From: Cavia porcellus
Lineage: Eukaryota > Chordata > Mammalia > Rodentia > Caviidae
Direction: 5' to 3'
Assembly: GCF_034190915.1 (NCBI RefSeq)
Contig: NW_026947486.1
Location: 103,957,312 to 104,021,311 of the forward strand
DNA length: 64,000 nucleotides
Position numbers and translations under genes: made by a program. Positions within the stretch are counted from its first letter, which is position 1. Each line of letters starts with the position of its first letter. This document shows positions 1 through 9,459 of this stretch, piece by piece. Under the pieces are notes generated by a model. The model saw only the letters and a list, made by a program, of their open reading frames with translations, did not search any database and had not been told where the DNA came from.

Positions 1-60
1 CACGACCCTAAGTGCCTAAAATAATACAATGATTTTAGTATATCAGGAGATTACATGGAC

Positions 61-228
61 CAGTTTATCTCAAACTTGCAGTATATCAGAGTCCCCTGGA
101 AGACCTTTTAAAACACAGGATGAAGGGCTTCAAGTCCTAGAGTCTCTGATTCAATAGGTTTGAAAGGCCTAAGGATTTGCATTTCTAACAAGCTCACAGG
201 TGATATTACTGCTGCTGATGGTGGGGAA
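61..228 (+). mobile_element. MER5A-like hAT-Charlie non-autonomous DNA transposon fossil
   Basis: The stretch reads in the order expected for a MER5A copy: a 'tctcaaactt' start, a 'cccctggaag' block, 'ctgattcaataggt', 'atttgcatttctaacaag' and 'caggtgatattactgctgctga'. Family assignment is from recalled consensus structure; the copy is diverged and I did not find a clean 8-bp duplication. It has no coding capacity. Confidence 0.75.
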
Positions 229-484
229 AATAGTTAAAAAACCCTGATTAAGCTATGTGAATGCCAATGTGAAAAATATATCTGTGAGAGGCAGCTAGTC
301 AATGACCTTGTGCCTAAAATGTAGTATGTTCATTTATTGATTCATTCAGCCCATTTACTGAACACCTACTATTATGATGGGTTTTGTTGTAGGTACTAGG
401 ATCCAGTGGTGAAGAAAATGATGTGATTCTTATTCTTGTAGAATTTATATGCCTGTATCAAGCACTTTCCCATAACTGAAACAA

Positions 485-847
485 AATCTTTGACACCTGC
501 ATCTTAAAGGAGGAAAATCTTATTTGGCTCATGGTTTCAGAGGTTTCAGTCCATGGCTCCAACCTAAGTACATCATGGCAGAATGGCATGGCATTGGAAA
601 GCTGTTCAACCCATGAGAGCAGGGAAAAAGAAAACGGAGGAGCCAGGGACAAGAAAACACTCTCCCAAGTCACTCCCCAGACTTCTTCCAACCAGGCCCA
701 TCTCCTAAGAGCACATTCAGCAATGAACAGATCAATAAATGAATCCATTGATGAATATGGTGCCTCCATGATCCTGTTACCTTTTTAAAACTCCATCTTT
801 GAAGACATGAGACTTCTGGGGGAACATTTTAGATCTAAACTGCAACA
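485..847 (-). mobile_element. Old MaLR-type (ERVL-MaLR) LTR, antisense
   Basis: Diagnostic blocks in order on the plus strand are 'ttatttggctcatggtttcag', 'tccatggctccaacc', 'caaccaggcccatctcctaag', 'agcacattcagcaatga' and 'acattttagatctaaactgcaaca'. This is the reverse complement of a MaLR-type LTR. The short open frames across it on both strands are chance frames in LTR sequence. No internal retroviral region is adjacent, so it is a solo LTR. Confidence 0.7.
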
Positions 848-2639
848 AGTACCTACCATGGAACTGCAAACATTTGAGAGAAAAGTAAAGTGTAAACATT
901 AATAGAAATTTCAGTATATTTTCCTCCTTACATAAATCATGCTCCACACTCCTGATTTCATGTTTCATAATATTTTCTTACACACTTGTGTGATTGGTTA
1001 CAATGAATCTATGTCTCAGAACAAATTTATGCTTAAAAAATCAATTGTAAAGCAGACCTACTGAGACACTATCAATCTACAGTGAAAAAAGCTATCCGCA
1101 AATTCTCTCCTATAATCTTTTTAAGAGACTCCATTCATTTATTTTTATTTTCTGAATTTGATGCCTTTTCATAAATGAACTTTTCTATACACATCTGTCT
1201 TACACCATTCATTTCTAACTTCTGTATTATGATCTTAAGAAATGAGCTCAGTTCAACAATCTAACTTAAAATCCTTATGCTTGAAAGCATGACAGTACAT
1301 TCCAGACATGTTTTAATTACACACACACACACACACACACACAACACATATCCAAGTGCACAGCAACAGTGAAAAGTACACTTATATATGATTTTATTTA
1401 TAATACAAGTACAGTCAAAGAGGACCAAGGAGAAACAGAAAAGTTTGCTTAAGGAGTTTCATAATATTTTCTTGTCTCAATGGGAACAGTTTTTTTTTAG
1501 GTCAAATGCCAATAAGAAATAAGAGGAAAATATTGCATTTTTATTTCCCTGAAAAGTGAGTATTTATTATATCCCAGAAAAATTAGTATTCATTATATTA
1601 AATTTGGTGTATTATTTCAAATGTTAAAATCCCACACTTTTTGTTTAATTTTTAAAAATCCAGCGTTGCTCCTCCTGGCTTGGAAAGCAAACTGAACACA
1701 TCAAACACTTCCTTTTAGATGGTAATTTTACAAAGAGATGTGTAAACTCAGTGGGCCCACCCAGCCCACTACCAGAAACAGCCATGGGGTGGTTTAGCTA
1801 ATTTCTGGCTGTATGGTTTCTTTTTATACGTGAGCTTATGGCCAAACTATCTATAATAAGGAAAGAGCCATGGTGGTGATTCTTCCTGCACTGGATTTTT
1901 CCATTTTTGTGATTAGTATCTATGGTTTTAGTCCAACTGTGTTGGTGTTAGAAACTTCAAAGCAAATCCAAAGCCCACTATTTAGGGGAATATATTTTAA
2001 AGGAATACTCACTACCAATTAGCCTAGGCGGTAATGAAAATCATCATATATTTTCAATGATGAAAGATCCCAGTAGGGGGGCTCCTAATGGATGACAGGT
2101 GCCAGAGTGAGAGGCGTCCAGCAGGAGGAGGGCAAAGCCTGTTTCTCAGGCAGTTTAAGAGACCACAGCATGCCCTTTAAGCTGGACTCGGAACATAGCA
2201 TGCAACCCGCAATTTCTTGGATTTCATTCAGAACCTTACTGCTCAGAGTCAAATCACCTGAAAACTTCTCAGAAGGATGACAGGTTACTGTGAGTTTGCT
2301 ATTCCTTTCGGTGTCTTGCCAAAGCTATGAATGGCATAAAGTAAAACCATGATAAAGAGGGTTGAGATATGGGAGGTTCCTGTACATTCCCTTTCAAAGG
2401 TTACCCTTACTAAATGCTGATGTGCTATGTCTCCATTTAGAATGTGACTGTCATGGTGGTGGCTGTTTTCTACAGAGATGTGTCCCAAGTATTTAGAATG
2501 ATGCCTGTCATATGTCAGTTGTTAAGAAATACACCCTGAAAGAATGTTACAATTGCAAGAATAATTCTTTGTCTAGCTCTCTCTTCTTTTTAAATATTTT
2601 TCTTCCCTATATTCCAAGAAATGTAATGATTTATTCCTC
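848..2639. other. No gene seen; AT-rich unique or highly decayed sequence
   Basis: Apart from the AC microsatellite at 1319-1343 I see no coding exon, structural RNA or recognisable young repeat. The small open frames (for example 2092-2280 plus and 2285-2488 minus) have no recognisable domain. Confidence 0.5.
1319..1343. repeat. (AC)n microsatellite
   Basis: Uninterrupted AC dinucleotides, about 12 units, followed by 'aacacatatcc'. Confidence 0.97.
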
Positions 2640-3240
2640 TATTTTGCTCCATTCCTATCTGTCCCAGTAAGTATTATTTATGCAGTATTTTTTACTGCTA
2701 TTAATAAAGTATAGCATAAAGAAAAGTGATAAGCATACTATACATGTGATGAAATTTCAAAGGCTGAAATAACTGTGTAACTAGAAGGCAAATCAAGAAA
2801 TATAACCCAAACAGCACCTAGATTTCTTTAGTCACTACCTCTCCCTTCCAAGGCTAAGTACTCCTCACTTACATAAAACACCATAGATTGGTTTATCCTG
2901 GGTTTATACTGTGTACAAATGGAACAATATAGTACTTTTTCTTTCATAGTGGTTTCCTTTCTCAATCTTGCTTTTGTGCAATGCATGAATACTATTGGAC
3001 ATGAATTTAATTCATCCACATAGCTATATAGTATTTTGCATTTTATTTGTCTACTTAACATTTAATAGTCATTAGGATTGTTTCTAGTTCAGAAAACTTG
3101 TGAAGAAGTCTGCTATAAAGATGCTTGTAGCTCTCTTTTGGAACACTAAGGTATACATTTCCTTGTAGAACTATACCTAGGTTTGCTTCATTTTTTAATG
3201 GCCTGTATCTGACCTATTTGTCTTTTAATTTCTATCTTCA
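2640..3240 (-). mobile_element. Decayed old L1 fragment, antisense
   Basis: The plus strand carries the usual antisense L1 ORF2-end to 3' order in degraded form: 'agctatatagtattttgcattttatttgtctacttaac' (the reverse complement of the end-of-ORF2 region), then 'attgtttctagttc', 'gctataaagatgcttgtag' and 'gaactatacctag'. Boundaries are approximate and no frame survives. Confidence 0.5.
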
Positions 3241-3632
3241 CCAGATTTCTTTGCATATTAGGGAAGATTAATCTTGCCAGTTACCATTAATCTTGCAGCC
3301 ATTTTAACTAGAACTGAAGACTTTTAAATTAGATAGAAAAGAAAAAGCCTGGCTATTTCCTACTGTATGGTTGATGTTCCTCCCATTAACACCCATTCTT
3401 AAGGTTTTCTGGGAATCAGGTACTCATGAAACTAGCATGTTATTGGGAATTTAAATGCATCAGTGTCTGTATACCATGTGCTTGTGCATTTCATTGGTTG
3501 CAGCATTTGGTTGCCTACTGATAACACACGAGCTAATTGAATTAACCCATTATCACCCACAGAAATCCCGCCAAGTGCAGTCTTGAAAACTAGGGACACT
3601 GAACAGAAAAGTTTTGAATAGATGTGCTATAA

Positions 3633-4005
3633 TGGTTGATACATTGTGTCAAGTTGAGAAGTTTAGAAGTTTAACTAAGTGGTTCAGCCAGGGTCCTCAC
3701 ATTGTAAACACCCTCATACTGTGCAAGAAGTGAGTAGGGAGATGGTATGAGTGCTACACCTGCCTTGGAGTGGCATAGCCTGCTTACAATATGAGGGAGG
3801 GAAAGAGGCTTGCTCTCCCCTCATTTTGCTCTTGCTGCTTTTTCTGTCTTCTGCCACCTTGAACTGTTGCCCTTCTGCTATTCCACCCTGCCTTAGAGCC
3901 AGCTAATTATGGCCTATAACTTCCACAAACTGTGAGATAATCTTTTCCTCCTTTAAGGTTGGATGTCATGTATTTTGTCTCAGTCTTGCCCAAAGCTTAG
4001 ACTGG
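3633..4005 (+). mobile_element. Old MaLR-type LTR, sense
   Basis: It begins 'tggttgatacattgtgtcaagttgag' and contains 'ttctgccaccttgaactgttgcc', 'accctgccttagagccagc', 'acaaactgtgagataatcttttcctcctttaaggttggatgtcatgtattttgtctcag'. This is the U3-to-polyadenylation order of a MaLR-type solo LTR. The polyadenylation signal region is degraded, so it is unlikely to act now. Confidence 0.7.
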
Positions 4006-4729
4006 TTGTGAGGTGCACTCTGTCTGTAAAGACCTATCTGATGAAGTCATACTGAGGTCAACTTAAATTTTCTGGAAAGCACCCATTTATACAGAGGTAA
4101 AAAAAAAAATATCAGGAGCAAATGAGCGATTTTGTATTAGAATAGGCAGGTCTTTTATATGCTAATGGTTAAGCAGCCTAGGCGTTCTTAAGTTAAGTAT
4201 TTATGTATGCAACCTGATGCCAGGACTATATTTACATGGACTTGGTTTCTGTTTATAAAGACCATTTTTACGGCCACAATCGTCAGTCAGCTTGGACCAC
4301 AAACCCACCAGGTAGTAATCATGGGAGCTTAAGTCAAAGAGGGTCAAACCAGCTGACTCTGAAACTTTTTAGTGACAAACATGTTTAAAGTGATGGATAA
4401 ATTCTGTCAAGGCTGAAATTAAGCATTCTGAGTGTATTGAGCACCATCCACTGAAATGCTGATATAATCATTTTAAAAGTTAGTAGGGTTTAATTATTTT
4501 TATAAATGCATATTATTTTATATGGGATTTAATAAACATTAGTATTTTTTTTTTCTTTTAAGATGCTCTTTACCTGACATCCTGCTTTAGACACTGTTTG
4601 GATTAAAATGACATTTCTGACAAGGAAACATGGTCATGAACCAAGCCTTGTTTTATTACAGAGCTTTATCCTTTCAGGTATTTCATGTCAAGCCATTTTT
4701 TGTTGGCTTGCCAACTTTTAAAATCATGT
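4006..4729. other. No feature seen
   Basis: AT-rich sequence with short homopolymer runs (T tract near 4545). I found no open frame with a domain, no RNA gene and no clear repeat. Confidence 0.45.
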
Positions 4730-5180
4730 ACTACAACACTCAGCTTGGATTCACTGATTCATATAAGTATACCCTGGACCAAAGAACTAGGCAGTGCTAG
4801 GTACTTCTGGGGAGACTAAAAGTATTTTCAGTCTGTTGTATGCCTCAAAGCGTTCATGGACTAGCAGGGGAGCCGAGGCAGGATTACAATTCTAATATAA
4901 GGTGGAATAGGAGAAGTGCCAACAGAGAAGTACAAAGGGCAGTGGTGTTCAAAGGAGAGGACAATCATTTCCAGATGGGGAGATCAAAGAAGGCTTCATG
5001 GAAGAAGTGGTATTTGTGCTGAGGCTTGAGGGGTAAGATTTCTACTGGAGGAGATGAGTGAAAGAAAAGGGAAGCATTGTAGATTAAGGGCTAGTGAGAG
5101 GTGAAGCCCATGGGTGGGTAAAGTAGCTGGAGTGGGCAGATATTCATCCTGGAGGACGTGAGGAACTTTCCAGTGGATTT
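4730..5180 (+). repeat. Ancient mammalian interspersed repeat (family not named)
   Basis: The purine-rich order 'gaactaggcagtgctaggtac', 'caaagaaggcttcatggaagaag', 'gtgctgaggcttgaggggt', 'gtagctggagtgggcag' matches a common ancient mammalian dispersed repeat that recurs here at 33090-33430 and 52350-54900. I do not assign the family name. The 60-residue frame at 4840-5022 lies inside it and is incidental. Confidence 0.5.
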
Positions 5181-5564
5181 TGCTAACATCTGTTAAGCAG
5201 TTTCTATTACAGCTCAGGTCAAAGGCAGTGCTAACAGTAGAAGAAGATCCTTATTGTTGACCAGAAGCTATAACCAGGTTCTTATAGACACTTGGATATG
5301 TATCATTCTATTGATTCATCCATTAACAGTGCTGAGTTCCTATTTCACTCAATACCCTGGGGTAAGTACCAAAAAAGAGAGATCATACAATGCTGAAAAA
5401 TATGATTCTGGCTTTTTAGGACCTTGCCATATTTATTTTACTCTTCTCATTTGGCAAAGACAATTAAAACCCCCCAGAACTCTAGAACTTTAGGTAAAGT
5501 TCACACTCTGTTCAGATTTAGAAACTAAAATATTTCCACAGTCTTGAGTCACAGAAAACACTGG

Positions 5565-5740
5565 TACTAATAGCTACCATTTGTGAATGCCATTGTTGCT
5601 AAACACTGTAGTAAGCATTTTAGATCCAGGACCTTTAAGTTTTACACAAGCCCTAAAAAGCAAGAATTCTCACTTCTTAAAGCTGCTTTACTCATTGGAC
5701 TAAGCGCAATTTGGTAGGCATTTTCATGTGACCGTGGTAA
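5565..5740 (-). repeat. MIR SINE fragment, antisense, very decayed
   Basis: Reads as the reverse complement of MIR: 'aatagctaccatttgtgaatgcc', 'aaacactgtagtaagcatttta', then a degraded tail. Assignment rests on block order only. Confidence 0.45.
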
Positions 5741-5745
5741 AACAT

Positions 5746-5756
5746 ATGTGTGTGTT

Positions 5757-5805
<49 letters not shown>
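5746..5805. repeat. (TG)n microsatellite
   Basis: About 24 uninterrupted TG units (5757-5805) preceded by an interrupted 'tgtgtgtgtttatg' segment. Alternating purine-pyrimidine sequence of this length can form Z-DNA. Confidence 0.97.
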
Positions 5806-5806
<1 letters not shown>

Positions 5807-6039
5807 GGTTAGCAATGGGGCAGTATGGCACTTGCTCTACAATTTATGGCATGTTTTCCCTACTGCCTGAAGCCTGGGCAAATCATTTATGCTCCTCTGT
5901 CTGCTGATTTGTCCAAAATGAACAAATCCTTATGAAACTGCCATAAAGCCATTCTGCAAAGTAGATTTGAATTTGAAGGTTTGATATCCATGTTGCATTT
6001 GATGTGATCTTTGAGGCAGATTCCCTGCCCCCAACTTTT

Positions 6040-6190
6040 GTCATGAGCCCTAATTTTGCACATGGATCTTATTAGGTACTTTTACATACAGAAATTCATT
6101 TAATCCTCATTAGAAACTGGAAAGACAGCACTACCATTTTTCTGATAATAAAACTGATTCTAGGAGAGGGTATAAGCCCAGTCATTGCAG
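6040..6190 (-). repeat. MIR SINE fragment, antisense
   Basis: Blocks 'ttattaggtacttttacatacag', 'aattcatttaatcctcattag' and 'accatttttctgataataaaactga' follow the antisense MIR order. Confidence 0.5.
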
Positions 6191-7054
6191 AACAAAATCA
6201 GGTCCTGAAATCCTATTTATTTCTCAATGGTTCTACAAATAGAGGTGCCATATCTGATCTCATTATAGGGATACCTTGACATTTGAAATTTTGGAATCCA
6301 ATTGGCCATCTAAACTTGATCTGTAGGCCAAGAAAATAACACTTATTTCCCATGAACTGCCTATCTGAAATGAGAGAGCAAAAATAAGCAAGCAAGCAAA
6401 ACTGAGAAAGAAAACTGAGGAGAGTGGAGCCTGGGTTTGGACATCAGGCTGGAGAGGAATGGTCAAGGATAGGTGAAAGCTTCAGGCAGTAAAATGAGGG
6501 TGGTGCTTTCACTGTGTTTCTTTCATTCCTCATTAACTTCAGAGCCGACTTGCTTTTGCCTCAGTCTTCTGTCAGCCCGGGAGACTGATATTCTCCTTAG
6601 ATACTTATATTTTGGTCACCTGTTCGTCTTACTTGTGTTCTGCTAACTAGGCTAGTCTCGAGCAACTCTAGATTTCAGGTTGCTCATTTAAAAAATGGAG
6701 ATAGCATTAATGATAATCATAAGGAGAACAGCATTGACATTAATACATATTTTCTTCATAGCATAGTTTCTATGAGACTTACAGTTTGTAAACACTGGGT
6801 TTTATTACCACTTGTTCATTCTATTCAAAGGAGTCCTTGTTGGAGAAATTTCAGTAAATATTGTTTAGTATTCTGCCTCAAAACAAAACCCATCAGAGCG
6901 TTCTCTATAAATTGTTTTTCACTGGATTTAGGAAAAGTTCGAAGCTGGTCTGTTCCTATTACAAGTGAGCTGCCTCAAAGACTGAAGCATGATTCTGATG
7001 TGGTGGACTTTATTTGGTCTCTTAAGTATTCTCAAAAAAAGAAACATACAGAAG
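6191..7054. other. Left flank of the provirus; no gene seen
   Basis: No exon or RNA gene recognised. The 194-residue plus frame 6772-7356 runs out of this flank into the LTR, crossing the integration point, and is therefore not a gene. The flank ends in the A-rich integration site 'acatacagaagaaacag'. Confidence 0.6.
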
Positions 7055-7060
7055 AAACAG
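7055..7060. repeat. Left target-site duplication AAACAG
   Basis: AAACAG abuts the left LTR and is repeated exactly at 9943-9948 next to the right LTR. A 6-bp duplication is the class II (ERV-K/IAP-like) integrase signature. Confidence 0.97.
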
Positions 7061-7543
7061 TGTCGATGTCCGCTCCCGGCCGGCAGGAAGGACACACGAC
7101 AAAGTCTGGTAGTGGACAACCTTTTCTTTTTATTTTCCTTCTCCGTACAGCCTGCCCTGGGTTCTCCCAGCTGAAGCCTCCTCTGGTCCGCTCCCCGCGG
7201 CTCCTTTTGTGCTTCAGTCTGCCCCAAAGCCTCTACCGGTCCGCTCTCCGCGGCTCCTTTTGGGCTTTTACTTCTGGGCTTCTACCTGGCTTCTTCTTCC
7301 GCCCAGGGGTGGCACCGGTATATATACGGGTACAGTGTCCAATCATGTTAAAGTAAGCAAGGCAAGCTGATTGGCTAACATCATCAGTTGCCAGGCAGAC
7401 TATATTGTTGAGCGGGTTGTTTACGCGGTAAGCAGGAAACTAACATATTCGATGGGAGGGGTAATCTACCTCAGGCTTTGCTCTTTACCACAGGCCGCAC
7501 GTCCGCCGCGCAAGGCGAGCTATCACAGACGCGGCTCCCAACA
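7061..7543 (-). repeat. 3' LTR of the provirus
   Basis: 483 bp, TG...CA ends on the coding strand. It contains a TATATATA box at 7319-7326, a CCAAT motif (reverse complement of gattgg) at 7369-7374, a polyadenylation signal AATAAA (reverse complement of tttatt) at 7129-7134, and two imperfect 39-bp tandem units at 7176-7214 and 7229-7267. The last two lie between TATA and the polyadenylation signal, so in or near R. It matches the 5' LTR except at 7496. Plus-strand frames across both LTRs translate identically, which only reflects the duplication. Confidence 0.96.
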
Positions 7544-7552
7544 TCTCCCCCT
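7544..7552 (-). other. Polypurine tract of the provirus
   Basis: On the coding strand AGGGGGAGA lies directly before the TGTTGGGAG start of the 3' LTR, preceded by an A/T-rich tract, which is the expected position and composition for plus-strand DNA priming. It appears intact. Confidence 0.9.
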
Positions 7553-8047
7553 ATTTTATTTTTTATGAATGTGCGCATCGTAGCCCTTCCTGGACTGGGT
7601 GCAGAGGCTTATGCCCTATGTGTAGGTCCACCGTAGGTCCTTGGCTTAGACCCTGGTTGGCCATGCCATGGTCTGCCAAGGCCCTGAGGCCCTCGTCCTT
7701 TTTCTAGGGCCAGGCACAAACTGGACGGAACCTGGATGCACACAAGCTTGCACTCATTTCCTCTCCGTAAAGAAATCCCCTCGGAGAGAAATTTAGACCT
7801 GGGCAGCATCTAACAGTCCAGCGGCTTACGTGCAGGATGGGGTAGGGCCTGGCTTAGGTCGAGTCGTGCTGGGGAGGCACGCTCTTACCCGTCATTGACT
7901 CACCTACCCTGCTGTGTATTGTCACCTTATGGAGGAGAATGAGGGATGCCCGCCATATCTAGACTCGGTCGTGGGCCAATTGAGCAAGCCATGCATATGC
8001 CTGAGGATCTTCTTGTCCATTTCGGGCTACCGCTATTTCTATTCATC
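7553..8047 (-). other. Provirus 3' untranslated region between integrase stop and polypurine tract
   Basis: About 500 bp follow the integrase stop with no env-like frame. The 66-residue minus frame at 7609-7809 has no recognisable retroviral domain. The direct step from integrase to PPT means env is absent, as in many intracellular class II elements. Whether a degraded env remnant is present cannot be judged by eye. Confidence 0.6.
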
Positions 8048-8277
8048 TTATTGGTTGGTCTGTGATGGATCTCCAGTAGGGCAGGTCTGATCTTCAGTCG
8101 AGGGCTTTGTTGCCCGTGTCAGTCTCTCCGGTATCCACAGTGGTTCTCGTCCCGGTTCCTGTGGGAAAACACAAACCGCGCCTCGGTTCCAGCTGATTAC
8201 CGGATCCGGGCCCATCCATTGTCATGCCATAGATAACCGCGCCTTTGGAGGCAGGCCTTGGCTTACTCCCCCTTTTT
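8048..8277 (-). pseudogene. pol: Remnant of integrase C-terminal domain (pol), broken
   Basis: Translating the minus strand in the frame that ends at the TAA at 8048-8050 shows the motifs [14 protein letters not shown] and [10 protein letters not shown]. These are the conserved C-terminal DNA-binding part of betaretroviral-type integrase. The frame has an in-frame TGA at 8222-8224, just upstream of the GPDP motif, and no start of its own. The catalytic core (DD35E), zinc-binding region, RT and RNase H are all missing. Upstream it joins directly to the A-rich SINE tail. It is a non-functional remnant, kept perhaps because cis sequences near the PPT are needed. Confidence 0.85.
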
Positions 8278-8406
8278 GTTTTTTATTTTTTATTTTTATC
8301 TTTTTCGTTTTTTTTTTTTTTTTTTTTTTATTGGTACCAGGGATCGAACTGGCGATTGCCTGCTTACAAGGCAGGCGCTTATGCCGCTAAGCTAAATCCC
8401 CAGCTC
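8273..8406 (-). mobile_element. tRNA-derived SINE (ID-like) at the gag/integrase deletion junction
   Basis: On the minus strand a tRNA-like head begins GGAGCTGGGGATTTAGC (A box region), has an arm CCTGC-CTTGTAA-GCAGG that folds as a perfect 5-bp anticodon stem with a 7-nt loop, and a B-box-like AGTTCGATCCC. It ends TGGTACCAA before a roughly 23-nt A run (8307-8329) and an A-rich tail to about 8273. The read anticodon is TGT. The D-arm GCTT-AGCGGCAT-AAGC also pairs. No convincing target-site duplication flanks it: upstream GAAATGGGAG and downstream AAAGGGGGAG are only loosely similar. It coincides exactly with the missing gag-pol segment. Confidence 0.85.
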
Positions 8407-9260
8407 CCATTTCCTCGACCGGCGTTTTTCTCAGCCTGCTCGGCAGAGAACTCTGTGTACCAGGCTCGCCAATCCAGGTAACTACCCGAGGGCAGACACG
8501 CCTTTGCCAGCTGAATCCAGTCCGCGGGGGTGAGGGGCCCAGAAGACAGATTCTCCAGCATGGCAATGGTGTAAGGCGCAGTCGGCCCAAAGGTTGTAAC
8601 TGCATTTTTAAGTTCTCTAATCTGCTTTATCTCAAAAGGCTCCCATACATTGCGTCCCTGGCCCATAGCTACTTGAACAGGAAATATCCCGTAGGGGCCA
8701 CTATCTATCCCAGGTGGATGTACCTCATGAGACAAGCATCCCCCCTGCCAAAGCCGCCTGTAAAAATACCGACCCGCCGGCGGCGGAGCATAAGACAGCG
8801 GCCGTGATTGGGCGGAAAATGGGGGCCCGTGCATCACTTCCTGTTCTGGCGAAAGGGGAGGGAGCTCCCAGGCGGCCGCCTCGTGGCGAGGGATTGCCTC
8901 CCTCTCGCGCCGGGGAGCGCTCAGGAGCTCTCTACTCCTCCGCAGACCAGGTTGAGCAGAGCGCAATTCGCGGGGCAACGCTGGAAAAGAACCCTGCGAC
9001 TCCTTATTGAGCGACTTAGGCTCCTGACAGCTGGTCTCTTTGGCCTCCTTGCCATTCAACTTTCCCTCGTCCTCGGAGTCAGACGACTCCGAGGCTAGAG
9101 CCCCGTCCTCCTCCTTAGCATCCTTGTTCCCCTTGACGGACCCCTCTCGGGAGCTCCCTGACTGGGCCTGCTCAGATACCCTGCGTACTTTTGTAAGCTC
9201 TTGAGAGCTTTCTCCACAACCACCCTCGCTCTTAGTGTTGCTACCTAACATGTTTCCCAT
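8379..9260 (-). CDS. gag: Truncated endogenous retroviral Gag (matrix to N-terminal capsid) with SINE-encoded C-terminus
   Basis: An open frame of 293 residues in the normal gag position, starting MGNMLG, with Gly2 suited to N-myristoylation and membrane targeting. Residues about 20-105 are polar and acidic (for example SSDSEDEG), about 105-160 Arg- and Pro-rich. From about residue 192 the N-terminal capsid domain appears, with PVQVAMGQGRNVWEPF, LKNAVTTFGPTAPYT and LTPADWIQLAKACL, typical of betaretroviral/IAP Gag. The capsid C-terminal domain with its major homology region, nucleocapsid zinc knuckles and everything beyond are missing. The last 8 or so residues (SWGFSLAA) and the TAA stop come from the SINE. 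No internal stop or frameshift is seen, so a protein of about 31 kDa could be made. It could not assemble particles alone. Gag identity is firm; expression is unknown. Confidence 0.87.
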   Translation of the reverse strand: MGNMLGSNTKSEGGCGESSQELTKVRRVSEQAQSGSSREGSVKGNKDAKEEDGALASESSDSEDEGKLNGKEAKETSCQEPKSLNKESQGSFPALPRELRSAQPGLRRSRELLSAPRREREAIPRHEAAAWELPPLSPEQEVMHGPPFSAQSRPLSYAPPPAGRYFYRRLWQGGCLSHEVHPPGIDSGPYGIFPVQVAMGQGRNVWEPFEIKQIRELKNAVTTFGPTAPYTIAMLENLSSGPLTPADWIQLAKACLPSGSYLDWRAWYTEFSAEQAEKNAGRGNGSWGFSLAA

Positions 9261-9270
9261 CTTTTAATAT

Positions 9271-9280
9271 GTTACTCACC
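9271..9280 (-). promoter_or_regulatory. Candidate splice donor just upstream of gag
   Basis: Minus strand reads GGTGAGTAAC, 10 nt upstream of the gag ATG, a good match to the 5' splice-site consensus. It may be a second donor in addition to 9377-9385. Confidence 0.5.
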
Positions 9281-9376
9281 GCGTGAGGCCCAAGGAATCC
9301 GCCACTTACGCGTGAGCCTGAGGGGAGTCTAAAAGCCCTGTAGGTGCGCGCCACCCAGAGCCCAGGCTTATCCCCA

Positions 9377-9385
9377 ACTCACCTG
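9377..9385 (-). promoter_or_regulatory. Major splice donor in provirus leader
   Basis: Minus strand reads CAG|GTGAGT, a perfect consensus 5' splice site, about 75 nt after the LTR in the untranslated leader where retroviral donors usually lie. With env gone its usual acceptor is lost, so it could splice into host sequence downstream on the minus strand. Confidence 0.75.
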
Positions 9386-9439
9386 TCTCGCAGCTCTGTA
9401 CTGGAGCGTTGTCCACTTCCACGTCTCGGGGGTGATCAG

Positions 9440-9457
9440 TCCCCGGGCGGGCCTCCA
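9440..9457 (-). other. Primer-binding site
   Basis: Two bases after the 5' LTR end the minus strand reads TGGAGGCCCGCCCGGGGA, beginning with the TGG that pairs with tRNA CCA. It is not a clean match to the Lys or Phe sites usual in class II elements. By eye it lies between a Pro-type and a Thr-type site, so the primer is not assigned. Confidence 0.75.
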
Positions 9458-9459
9458 AA

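Noticed and set aside
6772..7356. A 194-residue plus-strand open frame, the longest plus frame in the window
   Set aside because: It crosses the provirus integration point at 7060/7061 and its second half is repeated in the other LTR (9432-9755). It cannot be an old host exon.
8330..8406. A functional tRNA gene with anticodon TGT on the minus strand
   Set aside because: The T stem is mispaired (CGCCAG against CCTGG), the acceptor stem does not close and a long A-rich tail follows. It is a SINE head.
8714..9098. Plus-strand frames of 98 and 96 residues opposite gag
   Set aside because: They are shadows of the GC-rich gag frame and have no domain.
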